A stretch of 64,000 nucleotides of DNA from UBA917 sp964435085 (GTDB lineage: Bacteria; Patescibacteriota; Patescibacteriia; Patescibacteriales; Patescibacteriaceae): positions 1-64,000 of the forward strand of contig CAYSXQ010000001.1 in assembly GCA_964435085.1 (NCBI GenBank), written 5' to 3'. The notes below the pieces were generated by a model. That model made no database searches, was not told where the DNA came from, and saw nothing but the letters and a program-made list of their open reading frames with translations. The first letter of the stretch is position 1; each line of letters opens with the position of its first letter. Positions 6,245-13,653 of this stretch are shown piece after piece. The position numbers and the translations under genes are program-made.

Positions 6245-6598
6245 TTAGTTGTTGTTGATAGAATCAACGCTTAGATTAGCTTGAAGAAGCTGCGGTCTGT
6301 TTTTTTCCATCCACCGGTAGCCAAGATAGTAAATAGTTCCACTTACAATAGCTATTAGGCTTGATGTCAGCCCTGCTTGTAAACCGTGAAAAAATAACTG
6401 AGCTAAGGCGATGATGCTGGAAATTGCACAGGCTGCAACTGCTAATCCAGAAATATTAAGTATTAGTTTGTGCTTAGAATCAGGCTTAGCTGGCGGCTCA
6501 AAACTAGTATTTACTTGGCTTTGTCTTGAATCTGGAGCCTGTGGCCTGGGCCTAGGTTCTCTCCGAGCTTTTGTTGAGAAATCACTATCTGATGACAT
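6245..6598 (-). CDS. Small membrane protein with disordered N-terminus
   Basis: 117 aa. The first 45 residues are polar, Pro/Arg/Ser-rich and probably disordered (RREPRPRPQAPDSRQ). Two hydrophobic segments follow: LILNISGLAVAACAISSIIAL and GLTSSLIAIVSGTIYYLGY, then a charged WMEKNRPQ and a polar tail. The start has a GGGGG run 4-8 nt upstream that may act as ribosome-binding site. No family recognised. It lies between an assembly gap and rnhB, is transcribed leftwards and has its own terminator. Confidence 0.6.
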   Translation of the reverse strand: MSSDSDFSTKARREPRPRPQAPDSRQSQVNTSFEPPAKPDSKHKLILNISGLAVAACAISSIIALAQLFFHGLQAGLTSSLIAIVSGTIYYLGYRWMEKNRPQLLQANLSVDSINNN

Positions 6599-6656
6599 CT
6601 TACCCCCGTAAAGATTGATATATAATGAACTAAGACTATATTCTAACCTTTTTGCA

Positions 6657-7289
6657 TTATTTTGTCAATACTTGCTTGGGAAGCGATTTAAGTGGTGCAA
6701 AGCTAAGGCGATGAATAGGGCAGGGGCCGTATTTGGCAATAGCGGCTAAATGAGCCTTGGTGCCATAGCCTTTGTGTTGGTCAAAGCCGTAGTGAGGAAA
6801 CTCTTCGTGGTACTGTCGCATGATCCAATCGCGGCTAACTTTGGCGATGATACTGGCTGCTGCTATGGAAGCGATGAGGCTATCACCACTGATGATAGCT
6901 TTTTGCTTGATAGGGAGTTGTTTGATGGTGAATTTACCGTCGACTAGTAGATAGTCGGGTTTGGTACTTAGTTTCTGAGCGGCTTTGGCCATGGCTAGTA
7001 GGCTAGCTTCTAGAATATTGATTTTGTCGATAGTAGTGTGGCTGATGACGCTTATTTCGCAGGCAAGGGCCTGGGATTTGATGAGGGGAAAAAGGGCGAG
7101 GCGACGAGCTTCGCTTATTTTTTTGGAATCAGTAAGAAATTTATAATCGTCGCTGAGTGCGAAGTCGGGCGCGAAGATGACGGCAGCGGCGACGACTGGG
7201 CCGGCGAGTGGACCGCGACCAACTTCGTCGAGACCGGCGATGAAATGGTAGCCTTCTTTGATAAGATTTTTTTCGTAGTTTAGATTCAT
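6657..7289 (-). CDS. rnhB: Ribonuclease HII
   Basis: 210 aa from the ATG at 7289; a longer open frame exists but its extra part lies in repeat DNA and the -10 region. The enzyme cuts RNA of RNA-DNA hybrids and single ribonucleotides in DNA. Catalytic residues are visible: GLDEVGRGPLAGPVV (first Asp and Glu), LLVDGKF (Asp), and SIAAASIIAKVSRD (Asp after KVSR). YGFDQHKGYGTKAHLAAI and HRLSFAPL are typical of the family. The length is normal. A TATAAT box lies 13 nt upstream of the ATG on the minus strand. Confidence 0.96.
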   Translation of the reverse strand: MNLNYEKNLIKEGYHFIAGLDEVGRGPLAGPVVAAAVIFAPDFALSDDYKFLTDSKKISEARRLALFPLIKSQALACEISVISHTTIDKINILEASLLAMAKAAQKLSTKPDYLLVDGKFTIKQLPIKQKAIISGDSLIASIAAASIIAKVSRDWIMRQYHEEFPHYGFDQHKGYGTKAHLAAIAKYGPCPIHRLSFAPLKSLPKQVLTK

Positions 7290-7330
7290 GGAACTATTAT
7301 TTATTATAATTAGTAAAAGAGCAACTCGGC

Positions 7331-7559
7331 TTAAGTTCCAAATTACAAGTTCCAAATAAATCACAAGCTCCAAATAACAAAATTGTCATTCCTTACTGCG
7401 ATCGGGAATCCATGGTTGATAGCTGATAAACATGAATATTGTAGTAAAATTCCTGTCTGCAGTGCAACAGGCAGGCTGGATACCGGCCTCCGCCGGTATG
7501 ACTAGTTATTTGAGATTTGGTATTTGTAATTTATTTGGAACTTGGGATTTGGAACTTAA
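7331..7559. repeat. Long inverted-repeat element, type B
   Basis: The left arm 7331-7378 begins TTAAGTTCCAAATTACAAG. The right arm 7505-7559 reads back nearly the same (TTAAGTTCCAAATCCCAAG and on). About 50-nt arms enclose smaller hairpins: GTCATTCC/GGGAATCC (7385-7411) and GGATACCGGC/GCCGGTATGAC (7478-7502). A further hairpin, GGATCCCCGC...GAGGATGACG (7565-7590), lies just outside. No coding sequence. This fills most of the gene-free stretch 7290-7669. Confidence 0.75.
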
Positions 7560-7616
7560 AACGTGGATCCCCGCATACGCGAGGATGACGGCGTGGTAGA
7601 TAGTTTTTTCATTTCT

Positions 7617-7625
7617 TGCTATAAT
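7617..7625 (+). promoter_or_regulatory. Extended -10 promoter of the DksA-like operon
   Basis: TGCTATAAT; the ATG at 7670 is 44 nt further. An AGGAGG at 7634-7639 lies too far from that ATG (about 30 nt) to act as its Shine-Dalgarno site. Confidence 0.6.
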
Positions 7626-7669
7626 TGAGCGATAGGAGGATTAAATAATTATTTAAGACTTAGGAATAT

Positions 7670-8011
7670 ATGTTAAGTGCAGAATTTATTGCTCAAATGA
7701 AAGAGGCTTTGCTTGCAGAGCGAGCTGAAGTGGAGGCTGATATTCGTGAAATGTCGATGCCGGAGATTGGTCTTGATAATCCTGAACTAGATGATATTGC
7801 TCAAGATGCTGTAGATGATATTTTGCAAGGATCTTCTTTGGCGGTACTAAATAATTTGTTACTAAAAATTAATAATGCTCTGTCGAGGATTGAAGATGGT
7901 ACTTATGGTGTGGCGGTTGACAGTGGTGAGGTTATTCCTGAGGAAGTCTTGCGTAAGGAGCCTTGGGCAGAGAAAGTGCCACCGATTATGCATAAGTCTT
8001 GTAATTGCTAA
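7670..8011 (+). CDS. TraR/DksA-family protein with degenerate zinc finger
   Basis: 113 aa. The N-terminal coiled coil (residues 1-75, KEALLAERAEVEADIREM and LLLKINNALSRIEDGTYG) and the C-terminal SGEVIPEEVLRKEPWA follow the DksA/TraR pattern, in which the protein reaches into the RNA polymerase secondary channel. The four-cysteine zinc site is lost: the normal YGxCxxCG is YGVAVDSG, and only a terminal SCNC remains. An acidic cluster (DNPELDDIAQDAVDDI) lies at the hairpin tip region. It may be a metal-free DksA or have a new role. It is the first gene of a tight operon with the next gene (3-bp gap). Confidence 0.7.
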   Translation: MLSAEFIAQMKEALLAERAEVEADIREMSMPEIGLDNPELDDIAQDAVDDILQGSSLAVLNNLLLKINNALSRIEDGTYGVAVDSGEVIPEEVLRKEPWAEKVPPIMHKSCNC

Positions 8012-8014
8012 ACT

Positions 8015-9310
8015 ATGAAAGAGCTTAGTTCTTTTGGTCAGTTGCTAGGAGCAACAATCAAAATCTACAAAGAAAAATGGTGGGAATTTGTGGAGTTAGC
8101 ACTCCTTGCTTTGGTTGGTGCCTTTCCTTTGGTGATTGTTTACGTTGTTTATTACTTAGTTAATTATAGTAATTATTTGGGTCAGTATCAGGGCGCTAAT
8201 ACGCTGCTTGCTATTTTGTACTTTGCGGCGACTTTGCTAGCTGCTTACTTTGCATTATCGGCTATTATTGGCTCTTGTTTGGTAGCTAATGATGACAAAA
8301 AGATGTCTGCTTGGCAGATTATTCTTAGTACGCGTCATTATTTTTGGCATTTTTTGTTGGTATGGTTGATGCTGGAAGCCCTGTTGATAAGTTGTGGATT
8401 ACCTTTGGTCTTGGTTTTTAAACTAGCTAGCGGTAATTGGCCTACTCTATTGTTTGGTAGCGGAACTGCTTTTGGTTTTTGGTTGGCTGCGGCGACTGCC
8501 GTGTTTGCCATGCCTTTGATTTGGGCAATGATTAATTATGGCCTATCCTTCTTTGCTTTGATGGAGGGAGGCTTGCAAAATGTATCAGCTTTGCGTCGAA
8601 GTAGGGAATTGGTTAAAGGTAATTTTTGGTCGCTGCTGCTTAGATTTGCTAGCTTTGCTGCTTGTGTTTTAGCTTTGTATTTACTTGCTACACTGCACTT
8701 GTGGTGGCCAAGTACTAATACTGTTTATGCTGTTTGGAGTATGCTGATGAAGATTGTGCTTATTTTTTCTAACTTTGTCTTTTTGCCTTGTTTGATTATT
8801 TTTGGACGTTTGCTGTACAAAGAGTTGGTGGCGATGAAGCCGAGGACTAAATTGTCCTCAGCTGGTAGTCCGCTTTTAGTTAAGATTGCAGTGGCTCTGG
8901 GTTTGATTTTTTTGATTTTTGCTTTGAGTAATACCATTAATGTAATGAGCTCTAAGTCTTTGATGCTTGGTAAGATGGCGCAAAGAGACGCGCAGCGTTT
9001 GCAGGATATTAGATCGATGCAGGCGGCGCTTGCTAGTTATTATCAAGAGCAAGGTGCTTATCCGGAGTGGTTGGTGATGGGTCAGCCGCTCGAAGCCGGT
9101 GGCAAAGTTTATTTGGAAAGCTTGCCTAGTAATGTTAAGGTAGCTGATGGTGATTGTCCGGTTGATTATGAATATGGTTATTATCAAGTGGCAAGTGGTC
9201 AGGACTATGTTTTGACTTATTGTCTAGGTGTGGGTTTGGGTGATGCTGATCAAATATTGCTTACTGCTGGTGAGCACAAGGTGGGTCAAGATGATTTAAT
9301 TTTTAATTAA
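8015..9310 (+). CDS. Polytopic membrane protein fused to a pilin-like globular domain
   Basis: 431 aa. Residues 1-320 contain about seven hydrophobic segments, preceded by FGQLLGATIKIYKEKWWEF, a pattern of the DUF975/glycerophosphodiester-phosphodiesterase membrane-domain class. The helix near residue 290 (LLVKIAVALGLIFLIFAL) leads into RDAQRLQDIRSMQAALASYY...GAYPEW, which is the start of the globular domain of type IV pilins in this group. A short beta region (YEYGYYQVASGQDYVLTYCLG) follows. So the C-terminus looks like a pilin head carried on a polytopic membrane base. It sits 1 bp before the permease gene at 9312. Its function is unknown; a link to the pilus machinery is inference. Confidence 0.65.
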   Translation: MKELSSFGQLLGATIKIYKEKWWEFVELALLALVGAFPLVIVYVVYYLVNYSNYLGQYQGANTLLAILYFAATLLAAYFALSAIIGSCLVANDDKKMSAWQIILSTRHYFWHFLLVWLMLEALLISCGLPLVLVFKLASGNWPTLLFGSGTAFGFWLAAATAVFAMPLIWAMINYGLSFFALMEGGLQNVSALRRSRELVKGNFWSLLLRFASFAACVLALYLLATLHLWWPSTNTVYAVWSMLMKIVLIFSNFVFLPCLIIFGRLLYKELVAMKPRTKLSSAGSPLLVKIAVALGLIFLIFALSNTINVMSSKSLMLGKMAQRDAQRLQDIRSMQAALASYYQEQGAYPEWLVMGQPLEAGGKVYLESLPSNVKVADGDCPVDYEYGYYQVASGQDYVLTYCLGVGLGDADQILLTAGEHKVGQDDLIFN

Positions 9311-9311
9311 T

Positions 9312-10319
9312 ATGTGGGCAAAGCACTCAGTTAAAAGATCACTCGCGTTAATATTTATTTTGTTGATTAGTGCTTTCTTAGCCTTTGCGGCTTGGCCTTA
9401 TCGTAATGCTTTTTTTGGGGCTTTGATTTTGTTTTTCTTATTCAGGCCTTTGTATAACTGGTTTTGTCAGCGACTGCGTTGGAGTGCGGCTAGTGCAGCT
9501 GGCCTGATGATTGTCTTGTCTTTGATTTTGATTTTATTGCCTTTGTCTTTGCTCGCTTCCTTGTTGGTGGCGCAATCGGTAGATGTGCTTGCTTATGTAA
9601 AGGATAATGTTCCGTCATTGACTAGTTTTAATTCTAAGTTGCCAGCTGTTTGGCGTGAACAGATTACTCAAGAATTATCTGGCATGCTGAGTAATTTTGG
9701 TAGCTTCTTTGTGGTGACAGTGAAGGCGGTGGGTAATCAGTTGATTAATTATACTATCATGTATTTCCTGTTCTTTTATTTGCTGGTTACCGATGAAGAG
9801 AAGTTACGTAAGATGGTGGTGGCTATCATGCCATTTAGTCGGGCTAATACCATTAAGCTGCAACAGGAATTTCGTAATATTACCCATTCGACGATTGTAG
9901 CTTCCGGTTTTGTGGCTATAGGTCAAGCTGGTCTTTTGACGCTGGGATTATTTATCTTTGGTGTGCCAGGAGCTTTGGTGTTGGGTTTTTTGGGTTTGAT
10001 TTTGGCCTTTATGCCGGTGGTGGGTATACCAGTGATTTGGTTGCCAGCGGCGATTTGGCTTTTTGCGACTGGTCATCCGGTGGCGTCATTTGGTCTGTTG
10101 ATTTGGGGTATCTTGGTTAGTACGGTTGATAATGTTATTAGACCAATGTTGCAAAAGAGGATTGGGCATATTCATCCGGTGATTTCTATCTTAGGTGTGT
10201 TTATTGGTTTATCTTTCTTTGGTCTTCTAGGTATTATTATTGGGCCATTGATTTTATCTTATTTCCTCTTGACGATTAAGATGTTTAATCAAGAATATAT
10301 TGACACTAAGCCAATTTAA
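9312..10319 (+). CDS. AI-2E family transporter (PerM-type permease)
   Basis: 335 aa with the AI-2E/UPF0118 layout: two N-terminal segments (ALIFILLISAFLAFAAWPY and FFGALILFFLFRPLYNWF, where FRPLY is typical), a third (LMIVLSLILILLPLSLLASL), an amphipathic domain, then five C-terminal segments. The family signature is seen in GFLGLILAFMPVVGIPVIWLP and VDNVIRPMLQKRIGHIHPVI. Family members export small molecules or act as Na+/H+ antiporters; the substrate here is unknown. Third and last gene of the operon starting at 7670. A type A repeat begins at the base after its stop. Confidence 0.88.
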   Translation: MWAKHSVKRSLALIFILLISAFLAFAAWPYRNAFFGALILFFLFRPLYNWFCQRLRWSAASAAGLMIVLSLILILLPLSLLASLLVAQSVDVLAYVKDNVPSLTSFNSKLPAVWREQITQELSGMLSNFGSFFVVTVKAVGNQLINYTIMYFLFFYLLVTDEEKLRKMVVAIMPFSRANTIKLQQEFRNITHSTIVASGFVAIGQAGLLTLGLFIFGVPGALVLGFLGLILAFMPVVGIPVIWLPAAIWLFATGHPVASFGLLIWGILVSTVDNVIRPMLQKRIGHIHPVISILGVFIGLSFFGLLGIIIGPLILSYFLLTIKMFNQEYIDTKPI

Positions 10320-10459
10320 AATTTCAAATTTCAAATTTTAAAACAATTTCAAATGTCGCAAATCTAAATTTTGAAACAGACGATAATACTACTGTTTTGA
10401 AATTGAAACATTTGGTCATTAAGATTTGTTTTGAAATTTTAAATTTTAAATTTGAAATT
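10320..10459. repeat. Inverted-repeat element, type A
   Basis: The left arm starts AATTTCAAATTTCAAATTTT and the right arm ends in its near complement (AAATTTGAAATT). An inner pair GAAACAG/CTGTTTTGAAA lies between. The flank after the right arm is AGTCTA, followed 8 nt later by a -35 box, exactly as at the copy 42236-42382. Confidence 0.75.
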
Positions 10460-10467
10460 AGTCTATC

Positions 10468-10496
10468 TTGATAATTCCACTTAACAATGTTACTCT
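10468..10496 (+). promoter_or_regulatory. Promoter of the exonuclease gene
   Basis: TTGATA (10468-10473), 17-bp spacer ending TGT, TACTCT (10491-10496). ATG at 10524. Confidence 0.5.
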
Positions 10497-10523
10497 GCAA
10501 CGGTTAATTAATGCCTACAAAAT

Positions 10524-11099
10524 ATGAAGAAAATCGTCTTTGATATTGAAACTAAAAATACTTTTGCGCAGGCAGGGACTCGTGATCCGATTGGATTGGA
10601 TTTGTCGGTGGTATCGATTTATGAATACGCTAATGATCGTTATACTTCTTATCTGGAAGCGGATTTGCCTAAGTTGTGGCCAATTTTGGAGGCAGCCGAC
10701 TTGATTATTGGTTTTAATTCTAATTATTTTGATATTCCTATTTTGAATAAATATTATCCAGGTGATTTGACTAAGATTAAGAGTCTTGATTTGCTCGAAG
10801 AGATTAAGAATTCACTAGGCAAGAGAATTGGTCTTGATAGCGTGGCTAGCGCTACTCTGGGGCACTCTAAATCGGCTGATGGTCTCGCGGCAGTAGCTTG
10901 GTGGGCAGAAGGTAAGGTCGAGGAAGTTATAAAATACTGTGAACAGGATGTGCGGGTGACTAAAGAAGTGTATGACTATGCCTTGGCTCATAAAGAATTG
11001 AAGTATAAGTCTGTGACAGAGGTGTTGAGTTTTCCAATTGATTTGTCGGCTTATGAGAAGGTGGAGGCTAAGGCTATTAATTATACCTTGCCGTTTTAA
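10524..11099 (+). CDS. Predicted 3'-5' exonuclease, RNase H-like (DEDDy type)
   Basis: 191 aa. The three exonuclease motifs are visible: Exo I VFDIETKN (Asp, Glu), Exo II GFNSNYFDIPIL (Asp), and Exo III YCEQDVRVTKEVY (Asp with Tyr or upstream Tyr). This is the pattern of the DNA polymerase B-like exonuclease/RNase_H_2 families (YprB-like). It lacks any polymerase or helicase domain, so it acts alone or in trans, probably trimming 3' ends. It is monocistronic, between a type A repeat with a promoter and an AAAGT-type inverted repeat. Confidence 0.82.
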   Translation: MKKIVFDIETKNTFAQAGTRDPIGLDLSVVSIYEYANDRYTSYLEADLPKLWPILEAADLIIGFNSNYFDIPILNKYYPGDLTKIKSLDLLEEIKNSLGKRIGLDSVASATLGHSKSADGLAAVAWWAEGKVEEVIKYCEQDVRVTKEVYDYALAHKELKYKSVTEVLSFPIDLSAYEKVEAKAINYTLPF

Positions 11100-11100
11100 T

Positions 11101-11178
11101 TTAGAAAGTTGTAAAGTTGAAAGAAGGCCATTATTTTCAACTTTATATTTTCTAAATTCCTAACTTTTAACTATCGTT
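11101..11178. repeat. Inverted repeat, AAAGTT type (type C)
   Basis: TTAGAAAGTTGTAAAGTTGA (11101-11120) pairs with the region TTTTCAACTTTATATTTTCT (about 11134-11153). A solo copy of the right arm's sequence (AGAAAATATAAAGTT) lies at 142-160 behind the sigma factor gene. Confidence 0.65.
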
Positions 11179-11520
11179 ATGCGCTACGACAAAATAAAAG
11201 ATTTCTTTGCTTTTGTGCCAAAAGATGAAGCTTTGATGCTTTTGAAGCGTAGGATTTATATCGCCTTGTTTGCTGCCTTGGGGGTAATGGCGGCTTATTT
11301 TATGTATGTGCTCTCGACGGTGGCGACGATTTTTTTGTTGTTACTTGATTACGCTCAATATAGTTTTGGTCTGTCTTGGAAGGTTTGGTCGATTTTGGGT
11401 AAGATGTGGTTTTTGATTGCTCTGGTGGCTGGTTATTTGGTTGGAGTATCTTTGGGACGTTATTTTTGGCGAGTAATTTATGTCGAGAAGTGTTGGAAGA
11501 TAAATAAAAAGAAGTCTTGA
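11179..11520 (+). CDS. Small membrane protein, two transmembrane segments
   Basis: 113 aa. Residues 1-30 are charged (KIKDFFAFVPKDEALMLLKRR). Two hydrophobic segments follow, IALFAALGVMAAYFMYVLSTVATIFLLLL and MWFLIALVAGYLVGVSLGRYFW, then a basic tail KINKKKS. No family recognised. Its stop is 3 bp before the M23 peptidase start, so the two are co-transcribed; a role in supporting or placing the peptidase is possible but unproven. Confidence 0.65.
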   Translation: MRYDKIKDFFAFVPKDEALMLLKRRIYIALFAALGVMAAYFMYVLSTVATIFLLLLDYAQYSFGLSWKVWSILGKMWFLIALVAGYLVGVSLGRYFWRVIYVEKCWKINKKKS

Positions 11521-11523
11521 GCT

Positions 11524-12735
11524 ATGAAGAAATCTCATGCTATAGCAGGAATCATGTTAGCGGCCATCTTGGTCGCTTATTTTGTTTGGCACCAGCAGCA
11601 GTCGAGAGCTGAGGATTTGGATCGGGTGGTCGTCAGTGAAGCAAAAATTCCAGCCTTTGTACCAGATAAAGGTACGCGTTATTTAAAAGTTCCAGAGAGT
11701 ACGACCTTTGGTGAATTGATGACTGAGCAGGGAGTGGCGCCCGGTGTGAGTGCGGCTATTTATGAAGCGGCGATTGATATTTATGATTTTTCGGTAGTGA
11801 AGCCAGGGCGTAGACTAGATTTGAAATATCAAGATCAGAATTTAGTTAAATTGGTTTATGATATTGATGATTGGAAGCAAGTGGTAGTGGAGCTACAAGC
11901 TGATAAGTGGGTGGCGTTTAAGCAGGATATTGATTATGTCATTGAGAAGAAATTGGCTAGTGGGACAGTGGTCTCTTCGCTCTATGAAGCGGCTCTTACT
12001 GTGGGTCTCGACGAAGGTTTGGTGATTGAGCTTGCTGAAGCCTTTGGCTCGACGATTGATTTCTCAATGGAAGTGCAGAGCGGGGATACCTTTAAAGTGC
12101 TCTATGAGGGTCGCAGTCGTGATGGCGAGGTGGCGAAGCCTGGTCGGGTATTGGCTGCTGAATTTGTGAACGGAGGCAAAGCTTATCAATTGTATTTGTG
12201 GACTAATAAAGATGGTAAGGATGGTTATTATGATGAAGAGGGCAGGGCTTCACTGAAGCGCTTTTTGCGCGCGCCAGTGGCTTTTCGTTATATTTCTTCG
12301 GGTTATACTAATAATGCTCGTTATGTGGGCGGTCAGTATCAGCGTTTCACGGCCAACCATTTGGCAATTGATTATGCGGCAACTCATGGGACGCCGATTC
12401 GCGCGGTGGGTGATGGAAGGGTTAGCTTTGCTGGTTGGAAAAACGGTTATGGTAATGTAGTGACAATTCGTCATGACAGTACTTATAGTACGACCTATGG
12501 TCATATGTCTAAGATATTGGTGAAGGCTGGTCAGTCTGTTAGTCAGAGTGAGACGATTGGTAAGGTTGGTTCGACTGGTTTTTCAACTGGGCCACATGTG
12601 CATTTTGAGATGATTAAAAATGGAGTGAAAATAAATCCTTTGCAGGAGGTGCAACCGCCCTCGGCGCCGCTCGCGCAAGAAGAGATTGCTGAGTTTAATA
12701 AAGCACGAGATAGTTATCGGGAATTGATGAAGTAA
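11524..12735 (+). CDS. M23 family metallopeptidase (peptidoglycan endopeptidase)
   Basis: 403 aa. An N-terminal anchor (IAGIMLAAILVAYFVW) is followed by an OapA/LysM-like region (residues 50-230) and the C-terminal lysostaphin-like domain. Zinc ligands are visible: HLAIDYA (His-x3-Asp), GHMSK and HVHFE. The substrate is probably peptide cross-links of the cell wall; the family includes MepM-type enzymes needed for wall expansion and pilus assembly. The RYLKVPESTTFGELM segment resembles the domain that precedes M23 in Gram-negative MepM. It is the second gene of a two-gene unit. An imperfect AAAGT-type repeat follows. Confidence 0.92.
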   Translation: MKKSHAIAGIMLAAILVAYFVWHQQQSRAEDLDRVVVSEAKIPAFVPDKGTRYLKVPESTTFGELMTEQGVAPGVSAAIYEAAIDIYDFSVVKPGRRLDLKYQDQNLVKLVYDIDDWKQVVVELQADKWVAFKQDIDYVIEKKLASGTVVSSLYEAALTVGLDEGLVIELAEAFGSTIDFSMEVQSGDTFKVLYEGRSRDGEVAKPGRVLAAEFVNGGKAYQLYLWTNKDGKDGYYDEEGRASLKRFLRAPVAFRYISSGYTNNARYVGGQYQRFTANHLAIDYAATHGTPIRAVGDGRVSFAGWKNGYGNVVTIRHDSTYSTTYGHMSKILVKAGQSVSQSETIGKVGSTGFSTGPHVHFEMIKNGVKINPLQEVQPPSAPLAQEEIAEFNKARDSYRELMK

Positions 12736-12736
12736 C

Positions 12737-12810
12737 AGAAGTCAAGTAAAAAGTTAAAAGACATAGTTGATGCGTGCTCTCCACTTTCTTTTTACTTTTT
12801 ACTTTTTTCT
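12737..12810. repeat. Inverted repeat, AAAGT type (type C, imperfect)
   Basis: AGAAGTCAAGTAAAAAGTTA (12737-12756) is roughly complementary to CTTTCTTTTTACTTTTTACT (about 12784-12803). It can act as a weak terminator. Confidence 0.5.
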
Positions 12811-12818
12811 GCTATAAT
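12810..12818 (+). promoter_or_regulatory. Extended -10 promoter
   Basis: TGCTATAAT, 25 nt before the ATG at 12844. No Shine-Dalgarno sequence in the A/T-only leader. Confidence 0.6.
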
Positions 12819-12843
12819 ATTGCTAATAAGATAATCTAATTAT

Positions 12844-13476
12844 ATGAAAAAACTATTAATAATCTCTTGCTTGCTTTTGTTGTCATCGGTGTCGATGGTG
12901 TCAGCAGCGGTGGTCACTCCTGAGACTCGTGCGGCGGAGATGTTGAAGCGCTATGAAGTAAGGATAAAAGAGTTGGCTGTTAAAAAAGACAAAGAGCTTA
13001 AGGGCTTGTCTGCTGAGACGGCGGCGCAGATTGCTGCGCTCAAGAAAGAGCAAGCTGAGAAAATTAAAGCCACTAAGGATCCTAAGCAGATTCAAGCTAT
13101 TAATAAAGACTATGCGGCTCGGATTAATAAGCTGAAGGCTCAGCAAGGAATTAAGACCAAGTCTTTAAATGATAATAACTCCAAAGAAACTAAGTCTTTG
13201 CAGGCGGATTTGAATGCAGTGAAGAAGCAGATTGCCGTGGAAAAGAAAGCGAGAGAAAGAGATGCTCTCAAGATCAAACAAGAAAAAGCTAAAAAAGCAG
13301 CGAAGCCTCTTAGTACAGCTGATTTGAAAAAGGCTGATGAAGCTAGGGAGGCTGAGATGAAGCAGAAATTAGCTGCGTCTCGCGCTAAGCGAGCAGCTGA
13401 GCAGGCGGCTTGGGCGAAGAGGCATCCGGCGGGATCGATTATTTTGGATGGCGGGTCAGAAAACGCTGCTAAGTAG
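12844..13476 (+). CDS. Secreted coiled-coil protein, Lys/Ala/Glu-rich
   Basis: 210 aa. The signal peptide MKKLLIISCLLLLSSVSMVSA is followed by one long charged helix (residues 30-190) rich in Lys, Ala, Glu and Gln, with recurring IKELAVKKDKELKGL, IAALKKEQAEKIKA and INKLKAQQGIKTKSL. The tail has a short non-helical end (HPAGSIILDGGSENAAK). No cysteine in the mature part and no known domain. Composition and plan resemble the protein at 4310-4888. A spacer or wall-associated role in the envelope is a guess. Confidence 0.7.
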   Translation: MKKLLIISCLLLLSSVSMVSAAVVTPETRAAEMLKRYEVRIKELAVKKDKELKGLSAETAAQIAALKKEQAEKIKATKDPKQIQAINKDYAARINKLKAQQGIKTKSLNDNNSKETKSLQADLNAVKKQIAVEKKARERDALKIKQEKAKKAAKPLSTADLKKADEAREAEMKQKLAASRAKRAAEQAAWAKRHPAGSIILDGGSENAAK

Positions 13477-13490
13477 ACGATTAATATATA

Positions 13491-13602
13491 GAAAGATAGG
13501 AAAGTGGAAAGTTAGAAGGTAGAAAGTTAGAAAGTTTTAAAAGGGCTGATAAATAGCTTTTTGGAACTTAGTAACTTTGTGGCTTTCTAACTTTTTTCTT
13601 GC
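13491..13602. repeat. Inverted repeat, GAAAGTTA type (type C)
   Basis: The left part repeats GAAAGTTAGAAGGTAGAAAG (from about 13506). The right part, CTTAGTAACTTTGTGGCTTT (from about 13567) followed by CTAACTTTTTTC, is imperfectly complementary. It separates two genes and probably forms a long hairpin in RNA. Confidence 0.6.
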
Positions 13603-13614
13603 CTTGACAAGCAC

Positions 13615-13620
13615 TATAAT
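13615..13620 (+). promoter_or_regulatory. -10 box of the ATP-grasp gene
   Basis: TATAAT, 33 nt before the ATG at 13654. The nearby TTGACA (13603-13608) is only 6 bp away and cannot be its -35 box. Confidence 0.45.
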
Positions 13621-13653
13621 TTATTGCAAAATGGTGACTTGTTAAAGAAAGCT

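Noticed and set aside
4310..13476. The two coiled-coil secreted proteins as true paralogues
   Set aside because: They share plan and composition, but no alignable motif beyond low-complexity helix is visible by eye.
13603..13608. TTGACA as -35 box for TATAAT at 13615
   Set aside because: The spacing is 6 bp, far from the usual 16-18.
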